This document shows positions 47,137 through 56,372 of a stretch of DNA of 64,000 bases, one piece after another (position 1 is the first letter of the stretch; each line of letters begins with the position of its first letter). Origin of the DNA: Helicobacter macacae MIT 99-5501. GTDB lineage: Bacteria; Campylobacterota; Campylobacteria; Campylobacterales; Helicobacteraceae. Below the pieces are notes generated by a model, which had not been told where the DNA came from, did not search any database, and worked only from the letters and a program-made list of their open reading frames with translations. The stretch is from the NCBI RefSeq assembly GCF_000507845.1, contig NZ_KI669455.1:129441-193440 (forward strand). Reading direction: 5' to 3'. The position numbers and the translations under genes are program-made.

Positions 47137-47577
47137 GTGGTTTTGTATTTTGGTGCGATTGCATTCCACGCTAAAAAATGCCCTAGCTATGAAGTGGCGC
47201 AAAATAACCTTAAAGATTTGCGCATAATGGCGGGGGAAATGTGTGAAGTGCGCGATAGAGAGGACATAGAGCTACTCTATAAATGCAAAGGCGCACAAGG
47301 CAGAGGTGTGGAAAATAAAGGTGTGCAAGGGAAAAGCGTGGAGGGCAAGTGCGCGGAAAATAAATATGCGGAGGATAAATATGTGGAGAGAAAATGCGTG
47401 CAAAAATGCGTGGGTAGGCTCTCAAAAAAGCTAGCACAAACACTGCGTGATAAAATCGCACAAGGCTATGAGCTAGAAAAGCAAGCAAAGGTAAAATATG
47501 TCGTAAAATGGCGCGACAAGCAAAAAGATAAGATGACTACACAAGTGCTTTGCGAGGTGGTTTTGCACAATGGCTAG
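47137..47577 (+). CDS. Hypothetical protein with K-x-V/A-E repeats
   Basis: Up to 146 residues, start uncertain (GTG 47137 after AAGGTGT, or the TTG at 47143). The middle, about residues 52-92, is built from repeated units of the style GVENK, GVQGK, SVEGK, CAENK, YAEDK, YVERK with several cysteines. The ends are less regular (KCPSYEVAQNNL; KVKYVVKWRDKQ). I recognise no family and see no signal peptide. Codon use looks like its neighbours. It may belong with the preceding secreted protein and lipoprotein. Confidence 0.5.
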   Translation: MVLYFGAIAFHAKKCPSYEVAQNNLKDLRIMAGEMCEVRDREDIELLYKCKGAQGRGVENKGVQGKSVEGKCAENKYAEDKYVERKCVQKCVGRLSKKLAQTLRDKIAQGYELEKQAKVKYVVKWRDKQKDKMTTQVLCEVVLHNG

Positions 47578-47722
47578 GAAAAACTTTTGCGCACAAAATC
47601 TGCAATCCTATGGAACAATCCCACACGCAAAAATCCCCCACAAAATCTAGCGCAAAAATCTCACGCACGATTTTGGCATAAAAACTTTGTGCCAAAATCC
47701 CACACAAATATCTATATGAAAT

Positions 47723-49018
47723 CTACACCAACGCAAGTGAAATCTGCGGTATATATGTTACTAGCACCAATCCCACTAGCATTACCATTAGCCACGGAAG
47801 CACAGATATAACGACATCTTTTAGGCTAAGTCCTGTGAGAGAGCTAGCCACAAAGAGATTTAGCCCCACAGGTGGTGTTATCATACCTAGCTCCATATTT
47901 ACCACCATTATTATCCCAAAGTGTATAGGGTCTATGCCAAGTGATACAGCGATAGGTAATAGCAGAGGTGTCATTATCATCACTACCGAGCTAGGCTCCA
48001 TAAACTGCCCCATAACAAAAAGCAATACATTTACCACGATTAAAAACATCCACCAAGTCATCTGCTTTTGGATAAGAAACTCCGCTATGCTGTGAGGTAT
48101 GCGCTCGCTTGTGAGGAAATGTGCAAACACCACTGCACAGCCGATGATGAGAAATATCATCGCCGTGGTTATCGCCGCATCCAAGCACACTGCGTATAAG
48201 TCTTTTAGCTTTAAGTCTTTATAGACAAATACCGAGATGATAAAGGCATACACCACGGCGATGCCTGCGGCTTCTGTGGCGGTAAATACTCCTCCATAGA
48301 TTCCACCTATCACCACTGCGATGATGAGCAGTGCCCAAAACGCACGCAAAAACTGCTTTAGCCTTACTTTGAAAGATTCTCTTTTGCTCGCTTTGTATCC
48401 TAGCCTTTTTGCACCAAAGTAAGCATATACCATCATCATAGCACCTATCATTAGACCGGGGATAATCCCTGCTTTAAACAACGCTTCGATAGAAACTACG
48501 ATTTCTCTGCCTTGCAAATCGCTTAGCCCGCTTGCCGTTACTCCATAGACTATCATTACCACGCTTGGTGGAATCAAAATCCCCAGACTTCCTGCTGTGG
48601 TTATCGCACCTACGGCATAAGATTTTGGGTATCCCGCTTCTCTTATGGCGATAAACATAACCGAGCCGATAGCTACCACCGTAGCAGGCGAGCTACCACT
48701 TACCGCAGCAAATATGATACAAGCTAGAATCGCGCTCATAGGTAGCCCACCGGGGAGATGTCCTACAAGTGATTTGGCAAAATCTACTATGCGATTTGCG
48801 GCACTTCCTTTGCTTAGTAGCGAACCTGCTAGGATAAACATAGGAATCGCCATAAGTGTGGGCTTAAACGCGGAGATAAAAATATCTGGGATTCCACTAA
48901 TGTCGTGGCTAGTAAAAAGTAGCATACACACAAGCGAACTAATCCCAAGCGAAACCGCCACAGGCACGCCAACTAGAAGCAATGCAAATAACAATATAAA
49001 TAGCACAATGATACTCAT
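47723..49018 (-). CDS. dctM: TRAP transporter large permease (DctM-type)
   Basis: A 431-residue inner-membrane protein with about 12 helices that carries the sodium-driven transport step of a TRAP system for organic acids. Family segments include GIPDIFISAFKPTLMAIPMFILAG, VSGSSPATVVAIGSVM (substrate/sodium site), LGILIPPSVVMIVYG and the late MELGMITPPVGLNLFV. Length is standard. The small permease gene lies 200 bp upstream on the same strand. No DctP-type binding protein gene adjoins the pair, so the substrate cannot be guessed. Confidence 0.94.
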   Translation of the reverse strand: MSIIVLFILLFALLLVGVPVAVSLGISSLVCMLLFTSHDISGIPDIFISAFKPTLMAIPMFILAGSLLSKGSAANRIVDFAKSLVGHLPGGLPMSAILACIIFAAVSGSSPATVVAIGSVMFIAIREAGYPKSYAVGAITTAGSLGILIPPSVVMIVYGVTASGLSDLQGREIVVSIEALFKAGIIPGLMIGAMMMVYAYFGAKRLGYKASKRESFKVRLKQFLRAFWALLIIAVVIGGIYGGVFTATEAAGIAVVYAFIISVFVYKDLKLKDLYAVCLDAAITTAMIFLIIGCAVVFAHFLTSERIPHSIAEFLIQKQMTWWMFLIVVNVLLFVMGQFMEPSSVVMIMTPLLLPIAVSLGIDPIHFGIIMVVNMELGMITPPVGLNLFVASSLTGLSLKDVVISVLPWLMVMLVGLVLVTYIPQISLALV

Positions 49019-49219
49019 CTAAACTCTCCTTATAAACAGACTAAACAAACTTTTGATTTTGTGTTGGTGGATTTTTTATTCTAAGCTCTTTTGGTGTCTA
49101 AAACTTAAAAATCTACCAAATAGAACCCCTTACAAATAAGAGAATCTATTTGACTTACCAAGTTTTAACTTCCCAAAGCAAACCACACTTTTTCAAAGTA
49201 TTTTCCTCTAACTCACACG

Positions 49220-49840
49220 CTATTCTTTCACAGCCACATCGTGCATTATCTCATCTTGTGTGCGCTTGACTACTTTAGATGATTCCATCCACGATACTTC
49301 ATAGATTTTTTCTATCACGCGATAAGTCGCACCCAAAAACGACAATGGCAAGCACACTAGGAAAATCCACAAAGGCACATTGTGAAACGCCTCGCTATAT
49401 CTCCCCAAATCCATATACAGCTCCACTGTCAAAAATCCAGCATACGCCATAAATGCCAAAAACACCGCGCTTAAAATGTGAGAGAAAATCACGCAAGCCT
49501 TTGCAAGCGCGGGGGGGAATCTCTCCACAAGCACCATAACGCTAATATGCACTCCTTTGCGAAATCCATACGCCGCACCAAAAAGCGCACTCCATATAAA
49601 GCAATAGCTTGATAGCTCCTCACCCCAAGTGAGTGAGTGCACTTCGGGGTAGATGCTTGCGATGAAGCGCGTAGCGACATTTAGCGCGACTATGACTACA
49701 CCTACTGCTAGTCCAAACACGGCGATATTTTTGTTTATACCAGCGATGATGACATCAAGGATAGAGAAGATTTTATTTACGCTAGGGCTTAGATGAGCCC
49801 ATTTGAAAGGCTTTTGCAAGTATAAAAGCAGAGTTTTCAT
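49220..49840 (-). CDS. dctQ: TRAP transporter small permease (DctQ-type)
   Basis: A 206-residue membrane protein with four helices (about 32-50, 75-95, 112-135, 150-170 by hydrophobicity). The central segment EVHSLTWGEELSSYCFIWSALFGAAYGFRKGVHI is characteristic of DctQ proteins. It pairs with the large permease encoded downstream. A C7 run (49511-49517, read as Pro-Pro) is present, shorter than typical phase-variable tracts. Confidence 0.88.
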   Translation of the reverse strand: MKTLLLYLQKPFKWAHLSPSVNKIFSILDVIIAGINKNIAVFGLAVGVVIVALNVATRFIASIYPEVHSLTWGEELSSYCFIWSALFGAAYGFRKGVHISVMVLVERFPPALAKACVIFSHILSAVFLAFMAYAGFLTVELYMDLGRYSEAFHNVPLWIFLVCLPLSFLGATYRVIEKIYEVSWMESSKVVKRTQDEIMHDVAVKE

Positions 49841-50280
49841 TATGATTCCTTATCTAGCCTTTTTAAGTGCGTTTTGGCTTTTTTAAGTTTTATGCTTTTT
49901 GATTTTTAGCACTACTTATTTTTGCTTCACTTGAATTTTGCTTAAAAAGGACTAGCAGATTTTGGCTTATTTTGCACTATTTGTGTATTTGCAATGCAAG
50001 CCATACTCTGCATTATAACATTTTATGGTGTTTTTAAAACTTTTTAGAGAGTTTTTATAAAATCTAGCAAAACTAGCTAATTTGAGACAGCATTAAGAAA
50101 TAAACAAAAAAGATAAAAACAAAAAATAAATCTAATACGATAAAAACCCAAAATACTAAAAAACACTATGAACCCAAAATTTCCGCTCATTTAAGCGTTT
50201 TCATATTTTTAGTGTTTTATAATGTGTTTTTTAATTACTTTATTACCAAATTTTGCATATAAATATTTAAGGAAATAAGA
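49841..50280. promoter_or_regulatory. Divergent region between dctQ and speE
   Basis: About 440 AT-rich bases. TATAAT at 50218-50223 lies 58 bases before speE. I looked for a small binding-protein remnant and found none. Confidence 0.45.
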
Positions 50281-51144
50281 ATGTGGCTTAATCGACAGAT
50301 AGGGAAAAACTTTCGAGAAGAATACGCGATAAAAGATAAGATTTTGGATGTGAGAAGCGAGCATATTTTGGAGCTTTTTCGCACGGACGCACTAGGGCAA
50401 ATCGCACTTTTTGATGAAAGCGAAGTGCTTGTAGAGAAGTTTTTGCACATAGAGAGTGAGCTAGTGGCACATATCGGTGCGTGCTGTATCCAAGAGAGAC
50501 TACAAACCCCACCAAATCCACTAACCACAGATAAAGCAAACACACAATCTAGTAACCAAGCTATTGCGCACAATTCCTTGATACCACACAACGCTTTGAT
50601 AGTAGGGGGGTTTAATCTAGAGATTGCATATCAGCTTTTTAAGCACGATATGCACACATTTTTTGTCCAAAGCGATAGCAAAGTGCTTGATTCTCTTATC
50701 AGCTTTTTGCCACATTTTAAAGAAGTGAGAGAAAATCCGCTTTTTACACATTGCGCGAAAATGATTGATTTGCCTATCCAAAAATACTCCCTAATCATTC
50801 ATAACCGCACGCCAAATCCACACGAAATAGACGCTTTAATAAGGCTTATGCAAGAAGAAAGTATCTTTATCGCTCCACTGCCTCACCCGCTTTTTGAGGA
50901 AGCAGAGTTTGAGATTTCACTAAAAGATTTTGGCAAATTTTTTAGCATTGTTATGCCATTTTTTGCACCCATTTTTAGCCACAAAGCATTTGTTTTTGCT
51001 TCCAAGCGCATTCACCCGCTAGCTGATTTTTGGCTACAAAAATGCGATATGATAGAAAATCTAGCCTATTATAATGCCGACATACACGAGGCTGCATTTG
51101 CACTAAGCACAAATCTAGCAAGCACAAATCTAATCAAAAGCTAG
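50281..51144 (+). CDS. speE: Spermidine synthase-family protein SpeE
   Basis: A 287-residue protein of the aminopropyltransferase family, as in H. pylori SpeE, which is also a divergent member. It would add an aminopropyl group from decarboxylated AdoMet to putrescine. Visible pieces are KDKILDVRSEHILELF at the N-terminus, the HIESELVAHIG segment, and ALIVGGFNLEIAYQLFKHD, which stands for the usual GGGDGG loop in degenerate form. The pairing with coaE immediately downstream is conserved in H. pylori. TAAGGAAAT precedes the ATG. Confidence 0.82.
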   Translation: MWLNRQIGKNFREEYAIKDKILDVRSEHILELFRTDALGQIALFDESEVLVEKFLHIESELVAHIGACCIQERLQTPPNPLTTDKANTQSSNQAIAHNSLIPHNALIVGGFNLEIAYQLFKHDMHTFFVQSDSKVLDSLISFLPHFKEVRENPLFTHCAKMIDLPIQKYSLIIHNRTPNPHEIDALIRLMQEESIFIAPLPHPLFEEAEFEISLKDFGKFFSIVMPFFAPIFSHKAFVFASKRIHPLADFWLQKCDMIENLAYYNADIHEAAFALSTNLASTNLIKS

Positions 51145-51175
51145 CATACAAATCCTAAAAACTTAAAGAATAAAA

Positions 51176-51925
51176 ATGTCAAAGATTGATGATTTTAGTA
51201 GCAACGATGAGATTATCTGTGATTCATTGTTTTTGGATTCACCATTTTTGCCCCACGCTATTGTGATTACAGGGGGAATCGCAAGCGGGAAATCCACCTG
51301 CATAAAAATGCTACAAGAGTGGGGGTTTAGCGTGGTGTGTGCTGATAGTATCGCTCATCAAGTGCTAGAAGAAAACGCAGATAAACTTGTAGAAATATTT
51401 GGAGAAGAGATTTTGCTAGATTTTGATTTGAGTGTGAAATCCACCCCAAAATCTTTTCAAAACTCACAGCCCAAAATCAATCGAAAAGAGCTAGGTAAAA
51501 TCATCTTTGCAGATGATAAAAAACGCAAACTCTTAGAATCCATAACCCACCCACAAATCCACGCCAAAATCTATGCCAAAGCCCAAGAGCTAGAAAAAAC
51601 TTTGTCTCAAACATCACAAAATAACGAGCAAAAAAAATACTATTTTTTAGACATACCGCTGTTTTTTGAGAGCGGTGGAAAAGCGCGGTATAACGCACGA
51701 TTTTCCTTAAGTATCATTACGACCAAAGCCTTGCAGTTGGAGCGGATTTTGCGCAGGGATTTGCTTAGTCTAGAGCAAGCACAGCAGAGGATAAATTCTC
51801 AAATGCCAAGTGTAGAAAAAATGCAAAAAAGTGATTTTGTGTTGTTTAACAACACAACTTTAGAGGAGCTAGAATCTAGCCTAAAAGACTTCATAGAAAT
51901 GCTTGATTTGTGCGAGAAAAGATAA
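51176..51925 (+). CDS. coaE: Dephospho-CoA kinase CoaE
   Basis: It phosphorylates dephospho-CoA, the last step of coenzyme A synthesis. The P-loop is ITGGIASGKSTCIKML (about residues 31-46). VVCADSIAHQVLEE (substrate Asp), FLDIPLFFESGG and the lid-like ERILRRD segment follow. The 249-residue length includes a 25-residue extension before the P-loop domain. It lies 31 bp after speE and is probably co-transcribed. An inverted pair AAAGCAAGCG/CGCTTGCTTT (51926-51974) follows the stop and may form a stem-loop. Confidence 0.93.
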   Translation: MSKIDDFSSNDEIICDSLFLDSPFLPHAIVITGGIASGKSTCIKMLQEWGFSVVCADSIAHQVLEENADKLVEIFGEEILLDFDLSVKSTPKSFQNSQPKINRKELGKIIFADDKKRKLLESITHPQIHAKIYAKAQELEKTLSQTSQNNEQKKYYFLDIPLFFESGGKARYNARFSLSIITTKALQLERILRRDLLSLEQAQQRINSQMPSVEKMQKSDFVLFNNTTLEELESSLKDFIEMLDLCEKR

Positions 51926-52036
51926 AAAGCAAGCGTGATATAAAATACGCACTAAATATTTTTCCGCTTGCTTTATCTGTTATTTATCTGTGGTGTGATT
52001 TACCTTGTATTTACGAGTTTATTTTTGGAAATCGCT

Positions 52037-52963
52037 GTGAAAAAAATCTATATTGAGCTTAGTGATATTTGTCATCTCTCTTGTAGCTTTTGTCCCGCTA
52101 CTAAAGGAAAAAGGGGGATTATGAGTGTGGAGGATTTTGGGCATTGTTTGGAGGAGGCTTTGAGATTTAGTAGGCGCATTGCTTTGCATATTTTGGGCGA
52201 CCCTTGCGCGTTGCCAAATCTAAATTTATACCTAGAAGCGGCACGCAACAAATCAAAATCTCCACAAATTGAGCTAGTTACTTCAGGTGCATTTTTTGCC
52301 AAACATAGCTTAGATATGCTTTTATCTCCGCCTATATATCAGCTCTCTATTTCGCTAGAAGCAGGCGTGGATAATTTCGCTCACTCTAGCGATAAACGAT
52401 TTAGCGTCTATCTTGATTCTCTTACAAAAGTTTTTGACATACACATAGCAAATCCACGCGTTTTTCTAAACCTTAGAATCCAAGATAAGCGCACATTGCA
52501 AGATAAAGATATGTTGCAAATCATTACAAAATTTTTAGCTCCATTTGTGGACTTTGGATTTTGGGATAGAAGTGCTAGTAGAAATGGCATAAATAGCGGA
52601 AAAGCAAAAAAGCTATTTATGGAGGGCAAGATAGAGGAGCTACTTGATGCAAAGGGCAGAATCCGCTTGTGGAAAAATGCTCTTTTGGTGGTAAAAAATA
52701 GCTTTGTTTGGGCTGGATTTGCACCTAAAAATGAACGAAAAAATCACAAATGCTATGCCTTGCGCGAACAAGTGGGAATCCTAAGCAATGGTGCAGTAGT
52801 CCCCTGCTGTATGGACGCACAAGGAGAGATAAATCTAGGCAATATTCTTACCACACCACTAAAGCAGATTTTATCAAGCAAGCGAGCACAAAATATCATC
52901 GCAGGATTTGAGATAGGAGAGGTGCGTGAAAATCTTTGCAAAATCTGTGGATTTTGGGAGTGA
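52037..52963 (+). CDS. Radical SAM/SPASM-type protein
   Basis: About 308 residues. CHLSCSFCPATKG gives the CxxxCxxC cluster ligands near residue 12. The C-terminal SPASM-like end has VVPCCMDAQGEINLGNI and a final CKICGFWE, suggesting a second iron-sulfur cluster. Such proteins modify peptides or small molecules, and the substrate is unknown. I prefer the GTG at 52037 (GGAAA before it), which places the cluster motif close to the N-terminus as usual; an upstream TTG frame would add a dubious hydrophobic stretch. It follows coaE by about 110 bp. Confidence 0.85.
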   Translation: MKKIYIELSDICHLSCSFCPATKGKRGIMSVEDFGHCLEEALRFSRRIALHILGDPCALPNLNLYLEAARNKSKSPQIELVTSGAFFAKHSLDMLLSPPIYQLSISLEAGVDNFAHSSDKRFSVYLDSLTKVFDIHIANPRVFLNLRIQDKRTLQDKDMLQIITKFLAPFVDFGFWDRSASRNGINSGKAKKLFMEGKIEELLDAKGRIRLWKNALLVVKNSFVWAGFAPKNERKNHKCYALREQVGILSNGAVVPCCMDAQGEINLGNILTTPLKQILSSKRAQNIIAGFEIGEVRENLCKICGFWE

Positions 52964-53164
52964 GGTTTGGAAGTTTTTGGTGGGGATTTGAGATAGTTTT
53001 TGAAATAGAAAAAGTAAAACTTAAAGCCGTAAAACAAAGATACAAAAAACGAGGCAAAATGTCGCAAGCAAAATAAAGCAAAACAACAAGAGCAACACAA
53101 AGCAAATAAAGATTACCTCATTTTGCTTTGTGTCGCTTAAAACACTGCTCTATCTCCACTCTGC

Positions 53165-53422
53165 TTAATTTTGCTTTACTTCAATCTTATCTTTGATTTT
53201 TTCAAATAGCTTTGCACCGATACCTTTTATGTTTTTTAGTTCTTCGATTTTCTTAAAAGGTGTTTTTGTTCGGTATTTGATGATTTCATCAGCTTTTTTA
53301 TCACCGATTCCTTGCAAAGTCATTAGCTCTTTTTTCGTGGCAGTATTGAGGTTTATAGCAGCCAAAGCAAAGTTTGCAAATACAAAAAGAGGGAGTAAAA
53401 ATGCAACTAGAAGTTTTTTCAT
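53165..53422 (-). CDS. comEA: ComEA-like helix-hairpin-helix protein
   Basis: An 85-residue protein with a signal peptide (MKKLLVAFLLPLFVFANFALA) and a single ComEA-type DNA-binding module, INLNTATKKELMTLQGIGDKKADEIIKYR then IKGIGAKLFEKIKD, with two GIG hairpins. It is a candidate periplasmic DNA-binding protein for natural transformation, pulling DNA through the outer membrane. The short form with an export signal is common in Gram-negative bacteria. No other competence genes are nearby. Confidence 0.88.
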   Translation of the reverse strand: MKKLLVAFLLPLFVFANFALAAINLNTATKKELMTLQGIGDKKADEIIKYRTKTPFKKIEELKNIKGIGAKLFEKIKDKIEVKQN

Positions 53423-53761
53423 TGAAATGTCCTTTATTGAAGTTTTATAAGTTTTTTATGTCGGCAGAATCTATCAAAATAGAACAAGCAAAATCAAAGA
53501 AATTTCATCGCCACTTCATCAAGGCAGGGCTAAAAATAAATACTTTTTATTAAGTGTCTAGATGCTAAATTCAAGCACAACAAAAAAGCGCGATTCTAAC
53601 TACACTACACTTAATGTGCGCTTAAAATATTGGGTATTTTATAAATTTTATTCATTTTTGTTGTTATTTTGTGTGTTTTTACACGCTAGACTTGCACTCT
53701 AATGTGTTGCTAACTCATTTAAGCTATAATTCAAACAAAAACCACATTATGAAGGACGCGA
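53423..53761. promoter_or_regulatory. Promoter region of the phosphonate operon
   Basis: About 340 bases without a gene, between divergent transcripts. TATAAT at 53725-53730 lies 31 bases before the first operon gene, a good -10 box. Earlier sequence is AT-rich with no recognised operator. Confidence 0.55.
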
Positions 53762-54859
53762 ATGGACAAAAGCTATTGGACTAAATTTTATGCTAAGCAC
53801 AAGGTTGGGGGTAAGCCCTCGCTATTTGCGCAGTTTGTGTGGGATAGCTACCTACGCCAAATGCAAGTGGATAAAAAATCAAACGCAAATTCCCACGCAT
53901 ACAACGCACAAATACACACAAACGCCAAAGCGCACGCAAACACGCACGCAAACGCAAATACAACTTTAAGCGCAAACAACGCACAAAACGCGCAAGCAGG
54001 CACAAAAAGCTCTCACACACCGCAAGACACTCTCTCATTGCTCGAGCTAGGTTGTGGCAACGGACGAGACGCGCTATTTTTTGCCAAAAACAAAATCCAA
54101 ACCACCGCCATAGACCAAGTGGCTGATGAGATTAGCTACCTTGCCAAGCATTGCGCCACCACCACAAAAGGCATAGCAAACCCACACTTTATCGCAGGGG
54201 ATTTTACCAACCTTAGCGCGATTTTTGAGAGGGGGGGGGTAGATAGCGCGTTTAGTGGCACAAAAGATGACGCGCTCACTACCCAACGCGAAAATGTTTT
54301 AGATGAAAAATCAGGGTTGTTACACCACGAGCGAGGAGATAGAACTCAAAGGTTCATTGACAAAGCAAGTAGTAAGCTCATCGATTTGTCGCTAAACCCA
54401 CGCTTTGATTGCATTTACTCACGGTTTACGCTCCATTCTATCACGCACGCACAACAAGAAAACCTCCTCTCCCAAATCCCACACTTCCTTGCTCCAAGCG
54501 GGATTGTCGCTATCGAAGCAAGAGGCAAGAAAAACTCCCTATATAAACAGGGCGAACCTGTGGAGGGAGAAGCAAATGCCTTTATCCACGATAGCCATTA
54601 TCGCAGGTTTGTAGATTTTGAAAGCCTTTGTGAAGTTCTAGAATCCCAGCTAAATCTCACAATCCACTTTGCCAAAGAGGACAGAGGCTTTGCGCCATTT
54701 AATGGCGAAGATGACTACTTTTTCCGCGTAGTTGGCATCGCACGCAACGAGAGAGAGAGAGAGAGAGAGAGAGTAAAAGAGCGCGACCAAGCCTTATACG
54801 CCTTTGTCATTCTCATCAAGCTAGATTCTAGCGAGCTAGGAGTATCCTATGCCGCATAA
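53762..54859 (+). CDS. SAM-dependent methyltransferase, phase-variable (G9 and GA12)
   Basis: A 365-residue class I methyltransferase: LLELGCGNGRDALFFAKN (AdoMet-binding motif I, about residues 97-114) and IDQVADEISYLA. Later YSRFTLHSITHAQQENLLSQI and GIVAIEARGKKN are typical of the small-molecule methyltransferase fold. Residues 40-80 are an Asn/Ala/His/Thr-rich low-complexity stretch. A nine-G tract (54231-54239) is in frame. A family C repeat follows, and near the C-terminus (GA)12 encodes an RE run. The last codons overlap the PEP mutase gene. As first gene of the phosphonate operon it may methylate the phosphonate or its glycan carrier, by inference. Confidence 0.8.
   Translation: MDKSYWTKFYAKHKVGGKPSLFAQFVWDSYLRQMQVDKKSNANSHAYNAQIHTNAKAHANTHANANTTLSANNAQNAQAGTKSSHTPQDTLSLLELGCGNGRDALFFAKNKIQTTAIDQVADEISYLAKHCATTTKGIANPHFIAGDFTNLSAIFERGGVDSAFSGTKDDALTTQRENVLDEKSGLLHHERGDRTQRFIDKASSKLIDLSLNPRFDCIYSRFTLHSITHAQQENLLSQIPHFLAPSGIVAIEARGKKNSLYKQGEPVEGEANAFIHDSHYRRFVDFESLCEVLESQLNLTIHFAKEDRGFAPFNGEDDYFFRVVGIARNERERERERVKERDQALYAFVILIKLDSSELGVSYAA
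54231..54239 (+). repeat. G9 homopolymer in the methyltransferase (ON)
   Basis: Nine guanines read as Arg-Gly-Gly in frame (FERGGVDSA). A single-base change would truncate the protein mid-way. Confidence 0.8.
54288..54392 (+). repeat. Family C 105-bp repeat inside the SAM methyltransferase
   Basis: Matches 10697-10801 in the same orientation and reading frame: DEKSGL, HERGD, RFIDKAS, KLIDLS. It adds 35 codons between two catalytic-domain segments. Confidence 0.8.
54749..54773 (+). repeat. (GA)12 dinucleotide repeat
   Basis: Twelve GA units plus a G encode alternating Arg and Glu near the C-terminus. Changing the copy number by one or two gives either a different tail (SKRARPS...) or an immediate stop, so the protein end can vary in three forms. 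Confidence 0.8.
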
Positions 54860-56219
54860 TCCTAGCCACACAACCCCCAACAAAAGCCAAAAACACAGCA
54901 CAAAACCTAGCGTATATGTCGCTATGAGCGCGGATTTAATCCACCCGGGGCATATCAATATCCTAAAAATCGCCAAGCAGCACGCCGATGAGATAGAGGG
55001 CGAAGTAGTCGTAGGACTGCTTACTGATAAGGCAATCGCTTCTTACAAACGCCTGCCTTATATGAATTACGAGCAGCGCAAAGCCGTGCTAGAGTCTATC
55101 GCATTTATCGATAGGGTAATCCCCCAAGACACGCTAAGCTATGAGGGCAATATCCGCGCGCTAAAGCCCGCCTTTGTCATACACGGCGATGATTGGAAAA
55201 GTGGCGCACAAACCAAAACCCGTCAAAATGTGCTTGACACGCTAGAGGAGCTAGGCTGTGGCACACTTATCGAGCCAAGCTATACAGAGGGCATTAGCTC
55301 CACGCAGCTAAACGCAAACGCCAGAGCCATAGGCATAAGCACCAATGCTAGGCTTTCTCTGCTTCGCAGACTAATAGATGCCAAAGTCCCTTTGCGCTTT
55401 ATCGAAACGCACTCGGCAATCTCTGCGCTCATCGCACAAAATGCTTTCGTAAATCACGGCGGCACAAAAATCGAGTTTGACGGCTTTTGGAGTAGTTCGC
55501 TTACAGATTCTACAAGTCGTGGCAAGCCAGACATAGAAGCAGTAGAGCTACAAAGTCGGCTAAACACCATAAATGAAATCTTTGAAGTAACTTCTAAGCC
55601 ACTTATCTATGATGCCGACACGGGTGGGAAAGTCGAGCATTTCGCTTTCACTGTTCGCAGTCTAGAGCGCACAGGAGTGAGCGCGTGTATCATCGAGGAT
55701 AAAACGGGGCTAAAGAAAAACTCACTTTTAGGCAACGATGTCGAGCAAACCCAAGATAGCATTGAAGACTTTTGCGACAAAATCCGCGCAGGCAAAGAAG
55801 CACAAATCACAAGCGATTTTATGATTATTGCACGCATTGAGAGTTTGATTTTGGATAAAGGCTTACAAGACGCACTAACCCGTGCATTCGCTTATGTCGA
55901 GGCAGGAGCTGATGGCATAATGATACACTCTCGCCACAAAGACCCAAAGGAGATTTTGGATTTTATACGCGCATTCCGCGCCAAAAACTCACTAACGCCT
56001 ATCGTAGTCGTGCCAACGAGCTTCAATGAAATCACGGCGCGTGAGCTAGGAGAGGCAGGGGCAAATATCATCATCTATGCAAATCACTTGCTTAGAGCGA
56101 GCTTCATAGCGATGAAGCAAGTCGCGCAGGGGATTTTGGAGCACGACAGAAGCGCGGAAATAGAGGGGCAATGTATGAGCGTAAAAGAGATACTCTCCCT
56201 AATCCCGGGCACTATTTAG
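54849..56219 (+). CDS. pepM: Cytidylyltransferase-PEP mutase fusion
   Basis: A 456-residue two-domain enzyme. Residues 20-155 form a HIGH-type nucleotidyltransferase (ADLIHPGHINIL, later EGISSTQLN). Residues 165-440 form phosphoenolpyruvate phosphomutase with the diagnostic EDKTGLKKNS loop (about 283-292) and DGFWSSSLTDS and YDADTGG metal-site segments. The mutase converts PEP to phosphonopyruvate, the entry step to nearly all natural phosphonates. The fused transferase probably activates the final phosphonate with CMP for attachment to a glycan or lipid. The downstream decarboxylase and reductase complete the route. The ATG overlaps the upstream methyltransferase gene and follows GGAG. Confidence 0.93.
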   Translation: MPHNPSHTTPNKSQKHSTKPSVYVAMSADLIHPGHINILKIAKQHADEIEGEVVVGLLTDKAIASYKRLPYMNYEQRKAVLESIAFIDRVIPQDTLSYEGNIRALKPAFVIHGDDWKSGAQTKTRQNVLDTLEELGCGTLIEPSYTEGISSTQLNANARAIGISTNARLSLLRRLIDAKVPLRFIETHSAISALIAQNAFVNHGGTKIEFDGFWSSSLTDSTSRGKPDIEAVELQSRLNTINEIFEVTSKPLIYDADTGGKVEHFAFTVRSLERTGVSACIIEDKTGLKKNSLLGNDVEQTQDSIEDFCDKIRAGKEAQITSDFMIIARIESLILDKGLQDALTRAFAYVEAGADGIMIHSRHKDPKEILDFIRAFRAKNSLTPIVVVPTSFNEITARELGEAGANIIIYANHLLRASFIAMKQVAQGILEHDRSAEIEGQCMSVKEILSLIPGTI

Positions 56220-56261
56220 CCGTGTGCTTGATTTTTTTGGCTTAATCTCCCTCCCAAAAAT

Positions 56262-56294
56262 AAAATTGTGGCGGAGGGGATTAGGGGGTGGGTA
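56262..56294 (+). repeat. Family B dispersed repeat, intergenic copy
   Basis: GGCGGAGGGG then TTAGGGGGTGGGTA in the gap after the PEP mutase gene. Its C-rich left arm is degraded (CTCCCTCCC at about 56248). Confidence 0.65.
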
Positions 56295-56317
56295 ATCGTG
56301 AATCTAGATTCACGATT
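56294..56317. other. Perfect 24-bp palindrome between pepM and the TylF-like gene
   Basis: AATCGTGAATCT followed by its exact inverse. It directly follows the family B repeat and can form a long hairpin in RNA. No T-run follows, so it is not a standard terminator. It shares the centre GAATCTAGATTC with the palindrome at 57286. Confidence 0.7.
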
Positions 56318-56372
56318 CAAGCACAAGCGCGAACTTGTAAAACTAAAAATCTAAATTTGTAAGGAACTTCAA

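Noticed and set aside
47210..47488. Frame with repeated PRIFARIF/PHIYPP words
   Set aside because: It is antisense to the repetitive hypothetical protein at 47137-47577 and repeats only because that gene does.
49511..49517. C7/G7 run in dctQ as a phase-variable switch
   Set aside because: Seven bases is shorter than the tracts that normally vary, and the Pro-Pro fits the protein.
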